The notes below the pieces were generated by a model that was not told where the DNA came from, made no database searches, and saw nothing but the letters and a program-made list of their open reading frames with translations. The position numbers and the translations under genes were made by a program. From Isoetes taiwanensis (Eukaryota; Streptophyta; Lycopodiopsida; Isoetales; Isoetaceae), in NCBI GenBank assembly GCA_021234155.1, contig JAJEKV010000005.1, positions 2,916,215 to 2,980,214 on the forward strand: a stretch of 64,000 nt of DNA. Direction: 5' to 3'. How positions within the stretch are numbered: the stretch's first letter is position 1; the number at the start of each line of letters is the position of its first letter. This document shows positions 10,503 to 22,299 of the stretch, piece by piece.

Positions 10503-11040
10503 ATGGAGAATTCCGGCACTATCAATGCTTTTGAGTGGAAGATCTCTCGGTTTTCAGGAAAAAATTTCATGCTGTCGAAAAGGCAGATCCAGATGATCCT
10601 GGAGGATAAGGGCCTTGGGGGGGTCGTTAATCCAGGGGAGCATTGGAACGAGGTCAATCTTACTGCGTCTAATGGTGATGAAGATGTTGCAACTGAGGGT
10701 GACGCAACCATTGAGGTTGTTTTGAATGAATCGGTCACCGCCTTCATTGAGAAGGATCATAAGGCCTGGTTAGTAATTTGCTGCAGTCTAGATGATTCTC
10801 TTGCGAGATTGGTGAGGGGAGCATCATCGGCTCAGAGGCTATTTAGCAGATTCTAATGAATCACTATGCCTTTGATTTGGCTGGCAACTGTCTTGCTCTA
10901 AGGAAGAAGCTCTATAGTCTACATTTGGCTGAAGGGGGCGATTCTTACGAGCATGCATGCACCATGTGGGAGATGTGGACGAATTACAGGCCACCGGAGT
11001 TGATATCACAGAAGATGAGAAGGTGAGTATGATGTTAAAC
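10503..11040 (+). pseudogene. Ty1/copia gag remnant
   Basis: The first 117 codons read as a copia-type gag start: F.GKNF near residue 20, QIQMIL, then F.EKDHKAWLVICCSLDDSLARLV and GASSAQ. This is the UBN2-like gag pattern. After 10856 the frame shifts, and the expected continuation (ALRKKLYSLHLAEG, then LQATGVDITEDEKVSMMLNSL) can be followed in other frames to about 11040. There the match breaks off and gypsy integrase on the opposite strand begins. The start ATG at 10503 is probably native. No protease or integrase of this element follows. Confidence 0.8.
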
Positions 11041-11044
11041 AGTC

Positions 11045-11900
11045 TGCTTATTTGCAAAAGACACCTGAGCATCTTGAATACGAGCTTGAAGCAAGTCTAT
11101 GAGATCCTTGTACTCAATAACCAAATCATCAGCAGTTGAAATATTCTCACACACTCGAAAGAGTGGCTCCCGTACAGGCTGACTATAGATTGCCTTAAAA
11201 GGGGTCATCTTTATGGTAGACTGATAGGTGTTATTATAGACAAATTTAGCAATAGTCAAATACTCCTCCCAATGATCTTGATTCTCATTGACAAACCCCA
11301 CCACAAACCCCTTAAGATGGAGCAAATAACTATATTTATTACCTCGGATTGTCCATCAGTTTTTGGGTAAAAAGCAGTGGAGAATCTTAATTCTATTCCC
11401 AATTGCATAAACAATGTCTTCCAGGATTTACTGCTAAACTTTGTATCACGATCGGATACAATAATCTTTGGCAACTCATGTAGCCTAAATATATTTTTGA
11501 TAAAGAGCGTAGCCGCACTATAAGCTGTCAACTTATCTGAACAAGGAATAAAGTGTACGTGTTTAGTTAAGTGTTTAGTTAAATAATCGACAATTGTTCA
11601 AATGACAGTATTCTTGCGAGAACTTGCAGGAAGACCAACAATAAAATCCATAATGATCTGCTCCTGCTTTGCTTCTAGAATAGACAAGGATAAAGGAACA
11701 CCATGAGGTTTCTTGTTCGCTTTATTTATCCGTTGAGTAACGCAATGATGAATATGAATCAAGACATCTCTTTGCAATCCAGGCCAAATAAAGTATGGTT
11801 CAAGCTTTGCCAAAGTCGCCAATTATATTGCTGCATCAATATGCATAAAAGTAACCCCATTTCAATTGCCTTTCCGATAATGTTTTATGTGAAACAATGT
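11045..11900 (-). pseudogene. Ty3/gypsy integrase fragment
   Basis: Read from 11900 downward across frames: remains of the zinc-binding end (WPGLQRDV...C), the segment MDFIVGLPASSRKNTVI, then the core motifs LPKIIVSDRDTKF and STAFYPKTDGQSEV, and finally WEEYLTIAKFVYNNTYQSTIKMTPFKAIY. The order is that of a gypsy integrase, with the central Asp of SDRD and the TDGQ motif present. Frameshifts separate the pieces. No LTR, RT or RNase H of this element is adjacent, so it is an internal fragment. Confidence 0.85.
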
Positions 11901-12179
11901 GCCTAATGCTTTGGCGGTCAATCAAAATATGAATCGAAAATTCGACCATGAAAGAGATAGTGTTGCCACTCTTTCAAAGCATGAATGATAGCCGAAATTC
12001 AAAGCCCATGCACATCTTCAAATATTAGCCCCATTAGCCGCGGGCAAAAAAAGCGGGTGCATTTGTAATTCGAATGGCATGACTAAAAACTCATAATGTC
12101 CAAAGGTTGTTCGAAACACAGTCTTATGAACATCTTCAGGAGCAATCTTAAGTTGCCTTTTAGAGCAAGCTCATAATAT

Positions 12180-13200
12180 ATTTTTTCAGTAGCCTATTTT
12201 GACTAAAAAAGCGATTACCATGAAACAATATCCGGTGATGGAGTGTTGCACATCAATTTCACTGGCATACGCGACATCACTATAACTTGTCAGTTTGAGA
12301 GCAATTTCACTAGCATTATAACTTGTCAGTTTGAGAGTAATCCCCCTTAGTGTGAGGCTCGTAATCAATTGTTCCTTGCAGATAAACAAGAACTCGTTTG
12401 ACAAGCAGCCAATAATAGGGCCTTAGATTAGTAAGAAATGGACTCATCACTACATGAGATATATCAGGGCGGGTACAAATGGCAACACTTTAATAAAGGA
12501 AGGAAGGAAGAAAGTATATTTTAACGTCCACGAAGGCCAAGTACTCGAGACATCGAAGCCTTATTTTCTGGAGTTTGAGGGCATTGGTCGTTGGACAACT
12601 AAGTGTTGATATCCAAGCGAGTGCTTATTGGTTTGCAAACGGTCATATTCTTCAGAACGTCCTCAATATATTTCTTTTGACTCAAGTGAATGGTATTGGC
12701 CGGCCGATATCGGATCACTTGGAGACCCAAATAGTAAGAGATCTCACTATGATCCGGGCATATAATATGCAACAGTCAATTGAGACTTGCATTGTTGAAG
12801 TAAGGCAAGATCATTACTTACAATGGTAGCATCGTCAATATACAAATCTATAGAGACAAGAGAATGGTATTGATGTTTAACATAGATGTTTGAATTTGTG
12901 CCTTCGGACCTAACCATTTGTTCTAAAAGGCATTAATGTGTTGATAGCATACATAAGGAGACTATTTAAGACAGTTCAAGGATTTTTGCAGCTTACAAAC
13001 AAGGTGATTTTGCCCAGCTTGGCCATATCCTTCTAATTCACGCATGTAGATGTCTTTCTCTAATCGTCCATGGAGAAGGGCAGTTTTGACGTCCATTTGA
13101 TGGATATGCATAGTTTCAGCTGTAGCTGTTAATAAGGCTAGTCGAGATTTGTAGATGCTCTGTATTATCTGCTAAAACCACTTAATCTAATTAGTCTGTC
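12180..13200 (-). pseudogene. Ty1/copia reverse transcriptase / RNase H fragment
   Basis: On the minus strand the block IHQMDVKTALLHGRLEKDIYM (about 13110-13050) is the copia RT signature for MDVkTAFLhG.L.eeiYM. Further on come LYIDDATIV (near 12840), the copia-type Y.DD box with Tyr kept as YIDD, and the RNase H block YSDVAYASEIDVQHSITGYCF (12290-12210). Multiple stops and frameshifts make it inactive. A ~50-bp LINE 3' tail sits within it at 12495-12545. It may belong to the same element as the gag at 10.5 kb, but the orientation is opposite, so an inversion or two elements are needed. Confidence 0.8.
12495..12545 (-). mobile_element. LINE 3'-tail stub with (ttcc)n end
   Basis: On the minus strand the stub reads GGCCTTCGTGGACGTTAAAA and then a (ttcc)n run, which is the family 3' end seen at 17.6 and 61.9 kb. 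It interrupts the copia RT. Only about 50 bp was copied, an extreme 5' truncation. Confidence 0.65.
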
Positions 13201-13319
13201 CTAACAAACATTGTCCCAAGTCTCTGGAGAACTGTCTCAACCAAAGCCTCATCCATCGAAACTTGGTGCTTTTGCGCTTCCTGAGGTGCACAAAATAGAG
13301 CATTAACATCCACATCCTT

Positions 13320-13368
13320 CTATGATTGGCCTCAGTGGACGATAAAAAATCATTCTCATTCTCTATGA
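13320..13368 (+). mobile_element. LINE 3'-tail stub
   Basis: Contains 'attggcctcagtggacgata' followed by A-rich sequence and a short (cattct)-type run, the conserved 3' terminus of the LINE family at 2.85 kb. No coding part is attached. Confidence 0.6.
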
Positions 13369-13369
13369 A

Positions 13370-14009
13370 TATTACAATAGATTGATCAAAAATATTATCA
13401 ATATCAAAAAAAGTAAATTGTATCACTTAAGTAAAGGAGCTGTAGAGGGTATCAATATTTGATATATTATATTGTGCTTACATGTTGAAGATTGATAGCC
13501 TGAAATCTTGCAACCCTCGTATAATTTTGTTTTCTCATCTTGTACTGTATAAGCATCAAGATATCGACTCAGATCTACCTCCGATTGTATCTCCTAATTC
13601 TTAGACTCATTATTATCTTGCTCCCCCACTTCATTTAGTACTACGTAAACTGTGCATGTTCATGCAGCAAATTGTGAGCCATCTCATCATATAAATCAAT
13701 TATCCTATATTTCACATTCCCATGAAGTAACAATTTCTCTTGCTAGCTTTTCAATCTCATCAATATGGAAACTTGAGAAGTGAGTTTCACTATACATCAT
13801 TAAGAAGATGGGTTAACACTTTAAGCAAACGCAAATCGTATCATATGTCTAGACATTAACATAAACACATGATACAAACATAAACTATCCACCAAATAAA
13901 ATAAGCTTTTCCCCAAGTGCAAAATACAAAGTAACAGACTGACATGGACTATAGGATTTGGGTTTGTGATTCATATATTTATTGAATATGTTATAGTACA
14001 CAAACTCTG
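13370..14009. other. no recognisable gene
   Basis: AT-rich sequence between the copia remnant and the Helitron helicase. It may be the 5' part of the Helitron or older host DNA, but I find no motif to decide. Confidence 0.3.
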
Positions 14010-14997
14010 CGTTGCGTGCAACAAGCCAACAAGCAAAGGTACTTAGGAAGGCAAGGCTCGAAGTGTGTCAAGAGGAACCCGTTGTGGTCTAACTTCAAGA
14101 TCCACAAGCTGGCACAAAATATGCGGGTCGGGAAAAATGAGCAAACCTTCTCAAATTGGCTGCTATGTCTTGGTAATGGGGAACAAATGAACAATGAGTC
14201 AGAGCTCGACCGTGATTTTATTGAGATATCCGAAGAATGCATTGTGGAAGAAGACTTGATTGGCAGCATCTTTGGCAAGGAAATAACAGAGGCAAATGTG
14301 CACCTGTTGTATGACAAGGCCATCTTGATACCAAACAATGAAGACACGCTGAGGATCAACAATAAGATCCGTCTAAGGTTACATGGAAAACTCCATACGT
14401 ATAGAAGCATAGATGCCATCACTGCAAAAGGCGAAGATGCTACAAGAGGCTTCCCAATCGAGTTCATCACCCACCTAACCCCTTCTGACATGCAACCGCA
14501 TAAGCTGTACATCAAGGATGGTGCCATTATCATCCTACTCAGAAATATGAACCCAAAGTTCGGTCTCTGCAATGGCACCCTCCTCCACGTCATCAAAGAC
14601 CCACGAATCATAGATGCAGAGATAATCACAGGCACCTACAAAGGAACACAGGTCCTCATACCAAGGATAATCCTGGAGTCATCAGACAACGATCTCCTCC
14701 CTTTCAAGCGAAGGTAGTTCCTCGTGCGTCTCGCATTCTCGATGACCATAAATAAAGTCACAAGTCCAGTCCATGACCTTCGTTGGCATCTACCTCCCAA
14801 TGCCAGTCTTCGCCCATGGCCAGCTCTATGCCGTATTCTCAAGGTCCACCACACAACAAGGAGTAAAGGTCTATATTCAAGACACCTCAAGACAAGGAGC
14901 ACTATTAAAAAACAATAGAAGATTCACTCCTAATGTAGTCTACAAAGAGAGCCTAGGGATGAAATTGCTCCTTAGCTCACTATATGAGCAATGATGT
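14010..14997 (+). pseudogene. Helitron PIF1-type helicase, C-terminal part
   Basis: The 233-codon frame from 14016 covers the second half of a PIF1-like helicase: NPLWSNFKIHKLAQNMRV, ...NWLLCLGNGEQ, then IIILLRNMNPKFGLCNGTLLHVI. An in-frame TAG at 14718 replaces the expected Gln before FLVRLAFSMTINK, and the following SQGQ motif is deleted. The reading continues in another frame with VGIYLPMPVFAHGQLYAVFSRS to the terminal stop at 14995. The Walker A half is missing. The Helitron 3' terminus lies about 240 bp downstream, so the gene and end belong to one element. It cannot make an active helicase. Confidence 0.85.
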
Positions 14998-15212
14998 ATT
15001 ACCGCTTCAATGTGTAATTTCCAAGACGTCAATAATACAAATTCAACTGCAAAGTAAATACTGCGCTCTCTTCTCATTCTTTTTTAGATCTTATTGAACT
15101 AATCCCGAGCAAGGCTAGGCACTATTACTATGTTTGGATATTGTTTTTTATATTAAAAGGTTACTACAAACTTTTCTCATTGCGATCAAAACATTCACAA
15201 GCTTTCAACTTA

Positions 15213-15241
15213 TGCCCAACAACAATAGGCACCGTTACTAG
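15213..15241 (+). mobile_element. Helitron 3' terminus (helicase-bearing copy)
   Basis: A decayed hairpin (gcccaacaacaataggc) is followed by ACCGTTA and CTAG, the CTRR end of Helitrons. The same end is better preserved at 18937 and 49793. The base after CTAG is A here where the other copies have T. Confidence 0.7.
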
Positions 15242-15341
15242 ACTTGCTATATAATTATCAGAATTTCTTGTATTGCTAGCATCCAGTAGTATGAGATGAT
15301 GTGAATTATGTTTCTCTTTCATTCATAATTATAAGTCTGTT

Positions 15342-16409
15342 TTGAAACGCAAGAAGGCACGCTTTGTTGCTGAGCACCAGAAGCAAATGTTTGAATTACT
15401 GCTACGTGAGCCTCGGACCTTCTGGCGCAAAATATTATATCGACCACCTCCTACCCTTGGACATATTTCTATGCAGCAATGGGATGAGCGATTGGTCCAC
15501 TTATATGATCATCCTGGGGTCCTTAATTCTGTGCCTCCTTTGGTAGGTGATATTCTTCAATTCACAGAGGAGGAAGTCAAAGAAAGATTGTGGCATCTAT
15601 CTAATGGCAAGTCTCCTGATCTTCAAGGTTTGCAAGCAGAATTGCTTAAATGGGGGGTCGCTATTGCTTCCAATCATCACTACTCTTTTAAATCAAGCTT
15701 TGCAAGAAGGCTTGCCGAGAAACTTGGGTTTGTCGGTAAGAAGGTCGTACCAATTTACAAAGCAGGTGATAAGCATGACCCTTCTAATTATCACATGATC
15801 ATGGTAAGTTCTATATTTTCAAAGCTCTTAGCCAGTCTTACTGAGAAGCAATTGACATCATGGGCAGAACATACTTGGTGTATGCGTCTTTGTAGGGCGG
15901 GGTTTCGTCCATGCCATTCTACAATAGACCATATTTTCACATTGCGCATGCTTATTGAACATAGTCGAAGTTTGAAACAAGACCTCTATATATGCTTTGT
16001 GGATTTTACTTCTGCTTTTGATACAGTACCACGCGAGCTTCTTTGGCAGCTCTTGCAGGCACTTGGGGTTCCACAAGATCTTCAAAATGCAGTTTATCGG
16101 CTCTATGAAAGGGTTTTTGCTAAATTTCCAGCATCAGGTACTCAAATCACTAGCAATATTGGAGTTCGTCAGGGTTGCCCTTTATCTCCTACACTCTTTG
16201 GCTTGTACATTGATCAATTGGAAGAATGGCTTGATAATCATGGCGGCGGAGGTCCACATTTGGCACACTATATCATTAGGCAACTTATGTATGCTGATGA
16301 TGTTTCACTTCTGGCACATACCGCTAGTATGCGGCAACATTTACATGCTCGCATGCGGTTTAGAAACACAGTCTGCGTGTTAATCTGCAAAAGACCAAGC
16401 TTTTGGTAG
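15342..16409 (+). pseudogene. LINE reverse transcriptase domain
   Basis: A 355-codon open frame carrying most of the RT fingers and palm: KAGDKHDPSNY, FVDFTSAFDTVPR (motif A with the catalytic Asp), GVRQGCPLSPTLFGLYID (motif B) and MYADDVSLL (motif C, YADD intact). It starts inside the RT, has no endonuclease, and shifts frame near 16340-16409, after which thumb sequence resumes in another frame with SYKYLGVEF. All catalytic Asp residues are present, but the ORF is truncated at both ends. The style is that of a non-L1 LINE with microsatellite tails; I cannot name the clade from motifs alone. Confidence 0.85.
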
Positions 16410-16819
16410 TTCAATCTTCTCGTCACAATGTTCCCCCTATGCACCATGATAGCCGCGAAGTTGAAGTTGTAGATAGCTACAAGTATCTTGGTGTAGAATT
16501 CTGTAAGAACACACTTTGAGAACAGTGTATTACCAAGCGGGTGGCTGCTGGATGGAGAGCACTCTATGCAATGCAAAACAATTGTTTTTAAGCGAAAATT
16601 CATGATTGGCCACGGAAAGCCCACTTGTTTGGGCTTTGGTAGAGCCTGTTTTTTTCTTGTATGGTTCTGAAGTGTGGGGGCCTGCCATTAGTGCTAGTGC
16701 TTGGGAGAGTTTGGAGCGGGTGCAAAAGTCCTTTCTCACTTACAGCCTTGGAGTTAAAACAACGGTGCCCTATGCTATTCTTTTACAAGAGACAGGTTTT
16801 TGACCTCTTCAACATTCTG

Positions 16820-17469
16820 CCATGAAGCGCCATCTCCACTATATCTGCAAGGTGCACCACATGGATGATGTTAGGTATCCTGTTCTTGCACTTGCCATGG
16901 CTGAATCTCCTCAGCGTTTGAAACGATGTTGGAAAGAGCATTGCACTACATGGTTTGCCCGTTGGGCTGTGCCACCAGAGCACTGCCTGATGCTTGCTAA
17001 ATCTGATCCTGAGCTTTTGCAACAATATCTTAATGGTCATTTTTCTCAAAAGATATGGGACGCAGTTACTTTGGCCCAAGTGAAAACTGGTCATTATCAT
17101 GCACACATAAATCCCACTTTGGCACGGGGCCCCAAGCTTATTTGCTTGCTTCATTGTCCAGGAACAAGCTTGTAGCTATTGCATCAATTCGCGCGAGGGT
17201 CCCATAGGCTACTGATTGAGACAGGTAGATGGGGCGGCCGCAATTGCCGCGAAGCGAGATTATGTGCATGTTGCGATTCACGAGTTATTGAAGATGAAAG
17301 CCATACTCTTCTGAGTTGCCCTGCTTTTGAGATAGTCCGGAATCATTTTTTGACCTTAGCATTCCATTCCACGCTTCCACAACTTCTCAGCGCACCATCT
17401 GTGCATGACTTGGCATTATACATTCTTGAGGTTCTAGATAAACGTCTGCAATTACTGAGCCCTCAGTAG
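16820..17469 (+). pseudogene. LINE ORF2 C-terminal region with zinc-knuckle-like motif
   Basis: In the frame starting at 16822 the segment HHMDDVRYP...LKRCWKEHCTTWFARW is followed, after a stop at 17173, by LLIETGRWGGRN and RLCACCDSRVIEDESHTLLSCPAF. The last gives a C-x2-C...H-x4-C arrangement typical of the LINE ORF2 terminus. The protein ends at 17467-17469. The same blocks are found at 2.1-2.6 kb and, reversed, at 44.8-45.3 kb. Confidence 0.8.
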
Positions 17470-17658
17470 TCATTATCTAAGCTTGTCTAGTATCATCATT
17501 ACTGCAAAGGTTTTTCCCTTGAAAACCTTTCGAGGCAGGGGTTTTTTAATCCTAGTAGTAATGATTGTACTAGCCCATTGTATGGGTCCCATGACCTATT
17601 GGTCTCCGTGGACGTTAAAAAAACTATTCTATTCTATTCTATTCTTTTAGCAGGCCTA

Positions 17659-18230
17659 GTTATACAAGTAAGGTTAATAGATAGTAGAAGCACATGTCAA
17701 AAGCATTTCTGAATCTAAATAATTCTGATATTTGTTTTCTGGCATGCGGGACACATTCAATTTTTGAAGGCAAGAACAAAACTAAAATCAACGTTTTATA
17801 CATGTTTATTGAAACATGTTTGTTCTACAATTCCGCGAGGCTGATACATTCACATTCAATCTTTGTTTCCTTTTCTATAATGATGATAACTTTTTGTTTG
17901 CTACATGTCCTGTCACGTTTTCGCCTGTAAGATTTTTTTCAACCTAACATTGTGAACCATTCTTTTTGTGGTCCATAAATGGTGGAACCATTATTTTCAT
18001 TTATTTAAGGCATAGAGATATGTATTTAGAAACTAAAAAAATGCTTGGGCCAGATGCGATTTACATTTTTATATTTGGATTCCTGAGCAGCTGCAACACT
18101 AAAATGGAAATTGGAAGGCTCTACAAAATGCTTCAAGCATGTGCAGTGGCCTGTATCCAGTCTTTTGTACTCTGGATAACCATTTGTGTTGACTCTAGTG
18201 TGCTCATTAAATGGCTTTAGAAATCCTTTT
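17659..18230. repeat. tandem Helitron unit, copy 1, distal part
   Basis: Repeats at 19013-19585 with only scattered differences. The last ~100 bp are, on the minus strand, part of the Helitron Rep region (matching the stretch before 19585). At 18230 copy 1 jumps into helicase sequence, whereas copy 2 runs on into the rest of Rep. Confidence 0.85.
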
Positions 18231-19012
18231 GCTGTACATCAAGGATGGTGCCATTATCATCCTACTCAGAAATATGAACCCAAAGTTCAGTCTCTGCAAT
18301 GGCACCCTCCTCCACGTCATCAAAGACCCACGAATCATAGATGCAGAGATAATCACAGGCACCTAAGGAACACAGGTCCTCATACCAAGGATAATCCTGG
18401 AGTCATCAGACAACGATCTCCTCCCTTTCAAGTGAAGGTAGTTCCTCGTGCGTCTCGCATTCTCGATGACCATAAATAAAGTCACAAGTCCAGTCCATGA
18501 CCTTCGTTGGCATCTACCTCCCAATGGCAGTCTTCGCCCATGGCCAGCTCTATGCCGTATTCTCAAGGTCCACCACACAACAAGGAGTAAAGGTCTATAT
18601 TCAAGACACCTCAAGACAAGGAGCACTATTACAAAACAATATAAGATTCACTCCTAATGTAGTCTACAAAGAGAGCCTAGGGATGAAATTGCTCCTTAGC
18701 TCACTATATGAGCAATGATGTATTACCGCTTCAATGTGTAATTTCCAAGACGTCAATAATACAAATTCAACTGTTCTTTTTTAGATCTTATTGATCTAAT
18801 CCCGAGCAAGGCTAGGCACTATTACTATGTTTGGATATTTTTTTTATATTAAAAGGTTACTACAAACTTTTCTCATTGCGATCAAAACATTCACAAGCTT
18901 TCAACTTATGCCCAACAACGCTAGGCACCGTTACTAGTCTTGCTATATAATTATCAGAATTTCTTGTATTGCTAGCATCCAGTAGTATGAGATGATGTGA
19001 ATTAACCTTTCT
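18231..19012 (+). pseudogene. duplicated Helitron helicase 3' end, copy 2
   Basis: Direct repeat of 14503-15308. It encodes only the last ~150 residues of the helicase, from LYIKDGAIIILLRNMNPKF onward, with its own extra 3-bp deletion near 18366 and the same TAG stop and SQGQ loss as copy 1. The shared defects mean the helicase was already broken before duplication. A block of about 30 bp present in copy 1 (15047-15077) is missing near 18772. The LINE is absent. Confidence 0.85.
18909..18937 (+). mobile_element. Helitron 3' terminus, duplicated copy
   Basis: Hairpin-like gcccaacaacgctaggc, then ACCGTTA and CTAG followed by T. It is closer to the family consensus than the copy at 15241. Confidence 0.75.
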
Positions 19013-19585
19013 TATACAAGTAAGGTTAATAGATAGTAGAAGCACATGTCAAAAGCATTTCTGAATCTAAATAATTCTGATATTTGTTTTTTGGCATGCG
19101 GGACACATTCAATTTTTGAAGGCAAGAACAAAACTAAAATCAACTTTTTATACATGTTTATTGAAACATGTTTGTTCTACAATTCTGCGAGGCTGATACA
19201 TTCACATTCAATCTTTGTTTCCTTTTCTGTAATGATGATAACTTTTTGTTTGCTACATGTCCTGTCACGTTTTCGCCTGTAAGATTTTTTTCAACCTAAC
19301 ATTGTGAACCATTCTTTTTCTGGTCCATAAATGGTGGAACCATTATTTTCATTTATTTAAGGCACAGAGATATGTATTTAGAAACTAAAAAATGCTTGGG
19401 CCAGATGCGATTTACATTTTTATATTTGGATTCCTGAGCAGCTGCAACACTAAAATGGAAATTGGAAGGCTCTACAAAATGCTTCAAGCATGTGCAGTGG
19501 CCTATATCCAGTCTTTTGTACTCTGGATAACCATTTGTGTTGACTCTAGTGTGCTCATTAAATGGCTTTAGAAATCCTTTTGCGC
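19013..19585. repeat. tandem Helitron unit, copy 2, distal part
   Basis: Second copy of 17659-18230. It joins directly to the helicase-end repeat without a LINE, giving the empty site for the insertion at 15.3-17.66 kb, and continues at its right end into the Rep gene. Confidence 0.85.
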
Positions 19586-21210
19586 ATTCCTTTGTCAAGA
19601 TTCCTTCCTTGGCTTCCATGCAAGAAGCTCTAGGGTTGAGTGGGGCACATGGGCCGTAGAGCATATGCTTGATGACAATTTCTCGTAGATCAGGGTTTTC
19701 TCAATCTGGTACCTTAGCACTTGTGATGCTATCAATGGAATCGCTATCTTGGATCTTGTTTTCTTGCTCGAGAATCATGAGGAGGTGGCAATGTGGAAGC
19801 CCTCGCTTCTGGAACTCTATTGTGTATGTGTGTGCCTTCACCTTGCTCAAGATATCGTTATCAAAGAGGTCGTGGAAGAATGCCTTGAGCTTTATGTGAT
19901 ATAGACGTGCAATCATGTCGGGCCTATCATTTGCTTGTTGTCTAGGGAGCAAGTTATATCTAATCTCTATCCAATTTGGATAGCATGTAAATGTCACAAA
20001 AAGGTCTGCTTTGCCAAATCTTCATATCAAAGCAATTGAGTCCTGATAGTTTGGTTGCATTGCTCTTGGGCTCCTGTTGCACGAAAAAGGCATGGATGAC
20101 CAGCTTGCCAGTTCTTAAGCCACTTCGCTTTGCTTCATGGTCTATGTAGTCGTTGAGGCCTTGCAGCTTCCTTTGGTTTTATTTGATCCAGTTCAAATTG
20201 TTTGTCTCCACTCTCGAGTAGACGTCAACAATGAATTGTTGCGTTAGCCTGCCTGGACAAAGCAGTGGATTGCAAGTTGGGCTCCTAATTGCTAGTCGAT
20301 AATTGTAGAATTGTAGCATACTTATATTCTCCTGCTTCCTTGAAGATGTTGAAGTAGGAGATGTTTCTACCTTCTTCATTCCTATTCTCCAGCCCTGATC
20401 ACCATTTGGAAAGAGAATGGGATAAATCAAGGGATCAAGATTTGGGTCTCTGATTGGGATCTTCTTGAGACTACCACCCTTTCGGTGTATGCAGATGTCC
20501 CTATCAAATGGCGGCTCTCCATCTCAGTTCACAAATATAATTGCAACTTCGTTTGAGTATGAAGGGTTGTAGCTCCTGTGGTCCAAGCTCTGGTCAGTGT
20601 TAAAGTACATCCTAATATCCATTACGCCTTTGCCCGAATGTTGTGCCCGATCTTCTACCTCATCCATCATCATGAGAGCTGATGCATAAGGGCTGACGTT
20701 GCGCAGCTCAATATCTAGTTCTTTGAAGAGGTGGCTGTCGCAATTTGCATTCTGGGGGTTTTGAGCTCGTGTTTCATGGGCGCAGTTGGCATCCAGAATA
20801 TAGAGCTGGGAGTATGTTGCAGCTTGAGAATCATCAGCATAAGCTGGCCCTACTCTATGGTAAGTTTGTCCCTGGATCATGAAATAGTATGGGTTGTAGC
20901 CTTCGAACTGCTCGATATGTGCACCAAAGGAAGCAAAGGCCAGCGCATTGTTGTAGGCCCTGATGTGCTGGTACAAATTATTGCTTTTTGGGCGTTGGTG
21001 GCTTAGTAATATCTGAATGAGATGAGGCATTGGTTGTAGAGACTCCAATTTGATTTGCCCATCGTGACAACAGTTTGTACCATCATCCTTGAATGCCAAT
21101 GCCCCACAATACATGCATTCCTTGTTGAATGGCCCACAGTGGTATCGTTCGATCTGTGTGTTTTCAATAGTCCTTCTCTGTATGTAGAAGGGTGGGCTCG
21201 CAATTGGCGT
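19480..21210 (-). pseudogene. Helitron Rep (HUH) and N-terminal region
   Basis: Read downward from 21210 the pieces follow the Helitron protein order: YHCGPFNKECMYCGALAF (21150-21090), IRAYNNALAFASFGAHIEQ and GYNPYYFMIQGQTYHRVG (20960-20860), then YPILFPNGDQGW and LAIRSPTCNPLLCPGRLTQQFIVDVYSR (20430-20210), then TCYPNWIEI, DRPDMIARLYHIKL and YTIEFQKRGLPHCHLLM (19990-19770). The last contains the H-x-H of the HUH nuclease. GPCAPLNPRASCM and GYPEYKRLDIG (19655-19520) close the domain. Frames break several times. It faces away from the helicase pieces at 14-18.7 kb. Confidence 0.85.
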
Positions 21211-21393
21211 TGATAATTTGCAATTTCATCCCTTTTTTTTTTTGAAGAACTGTGTCATCAATATATTAAAAGAATGGTAATGTTACAAAGCAAGTGAGGA
21301 GGAAGGAGAACTGCCCCAAAGAGACAGCGATACCTCGACACTCCACAACAAACTCACAAAAAACTGCAACTCTACTGCTGTACAAACCGACCA

Positions 21394-21804
21394 TCACCAT
21401 CTACAACACCCAAGAAGTCCCGCCAAATGGCAAACTTCCGCTCTACTACTCCCCGAACACCGAGGAAAGCTTTGAAATAGCTTGTACCGAAGTCGAGGAA
21501 TCGAGAGGCCGCATGACCGAATCCCCCGAAAGATCCACAACCGCCGCCGCTTCCAAATCAGCCACACCAACCAAGCCACGCACAGATGCAAGGCTTGCTG
21601 CCGCAAGAGCGGCCAAGCACCAGGATACACATGAAGCAGCAACTGCTGGCTAGTCAATCTCACCTGAAACAGAGCCCTAACCCAATCCGAGGCAGCCTGC
21701 AAGTGAGGGCATAAAACCAGACAATGCTCCACAGTCTCACGATGAAGGCCACAACAAGGGCAGAGAGGGCTCACACCCGGCCTAAACCGACTCACAAGGG
21801 GCAT
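21394..21804 (-). pseudogene. L1-like LINE ORF2 C-terminus (zf-RVT-like)
   Basis: A 136-codon open frame with CPCCGLHRETVEHCLVLCP near its start, the C-x2-C...H-x4-C motif found after the RT of plant L1-type LINEs, followed by a W-rich tail (WLVWLIWKRR). It is the last coding part before the 3' UTR and tail. Confidence 0.8.
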
Positions 21805-22299
21805 TCACCACGATCTGGGGTGCACCACCTGCCACGTAAGCACCCTAACCTTCGGTGGGGAAGTGAGCTCCATGTCCACGCCCAAACCGAAGCGCCATCG
21901 AAACCGAAGCTGCGAGACCATTTGCACGAAGGGGCGGTGTGTCATGAATAGCCAACACCGCGGTAGAAGACCGCACAAACCAAGAAGACACAACATCCGG
22001 ATGAACCTTCCAAACCTGCACCACCACATCATCCTGAGGGACTATAGGTATGTGTGGCGGAATACTCCCCGCCACGTGCTCCCAGATAGCCCGATCACGG
22101 CCCCTCAGGCGAAAGCGCGAGCTCGAAAGAACTCCCACGAAGATAGCTGGCCACCCCAATACCAATCCTCCAAGGTGAGCACGCTAGCTAACGCCTCAAC
22201 GGCTGCGCGTCCCGAGCATGCACAAAGTGGCGCCAAGGGGCAAGTCTTGCGAGGGGTAGAGGAACCCACAAGAAAGGAGAAGAGTGGTGATAAACCGAG

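Larger units (their letters stand above)
15309..17658 (+). mobile_element. 5'-truncated LINE inserted in a duplicated Helitron unit
   Basis: The element holds RT, the C-terminal region and the family 3' end: hairpin around 17505-17555, then GGTCTCCGTGGACGTTAAAA and a (ctatt)n tail at 17625-17648. The paralogous empty site is at 19003-19015, where 'gtgaatta' joins 'tatacaagtaagg' through 8 bp ('acctttct'). The insert therefore spans about 15309-17658. It is the best-preserved of three long copies of this family in the window. The 5' end is missing: endonuclease and ORF1 are absent. Confidence 0.85.
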
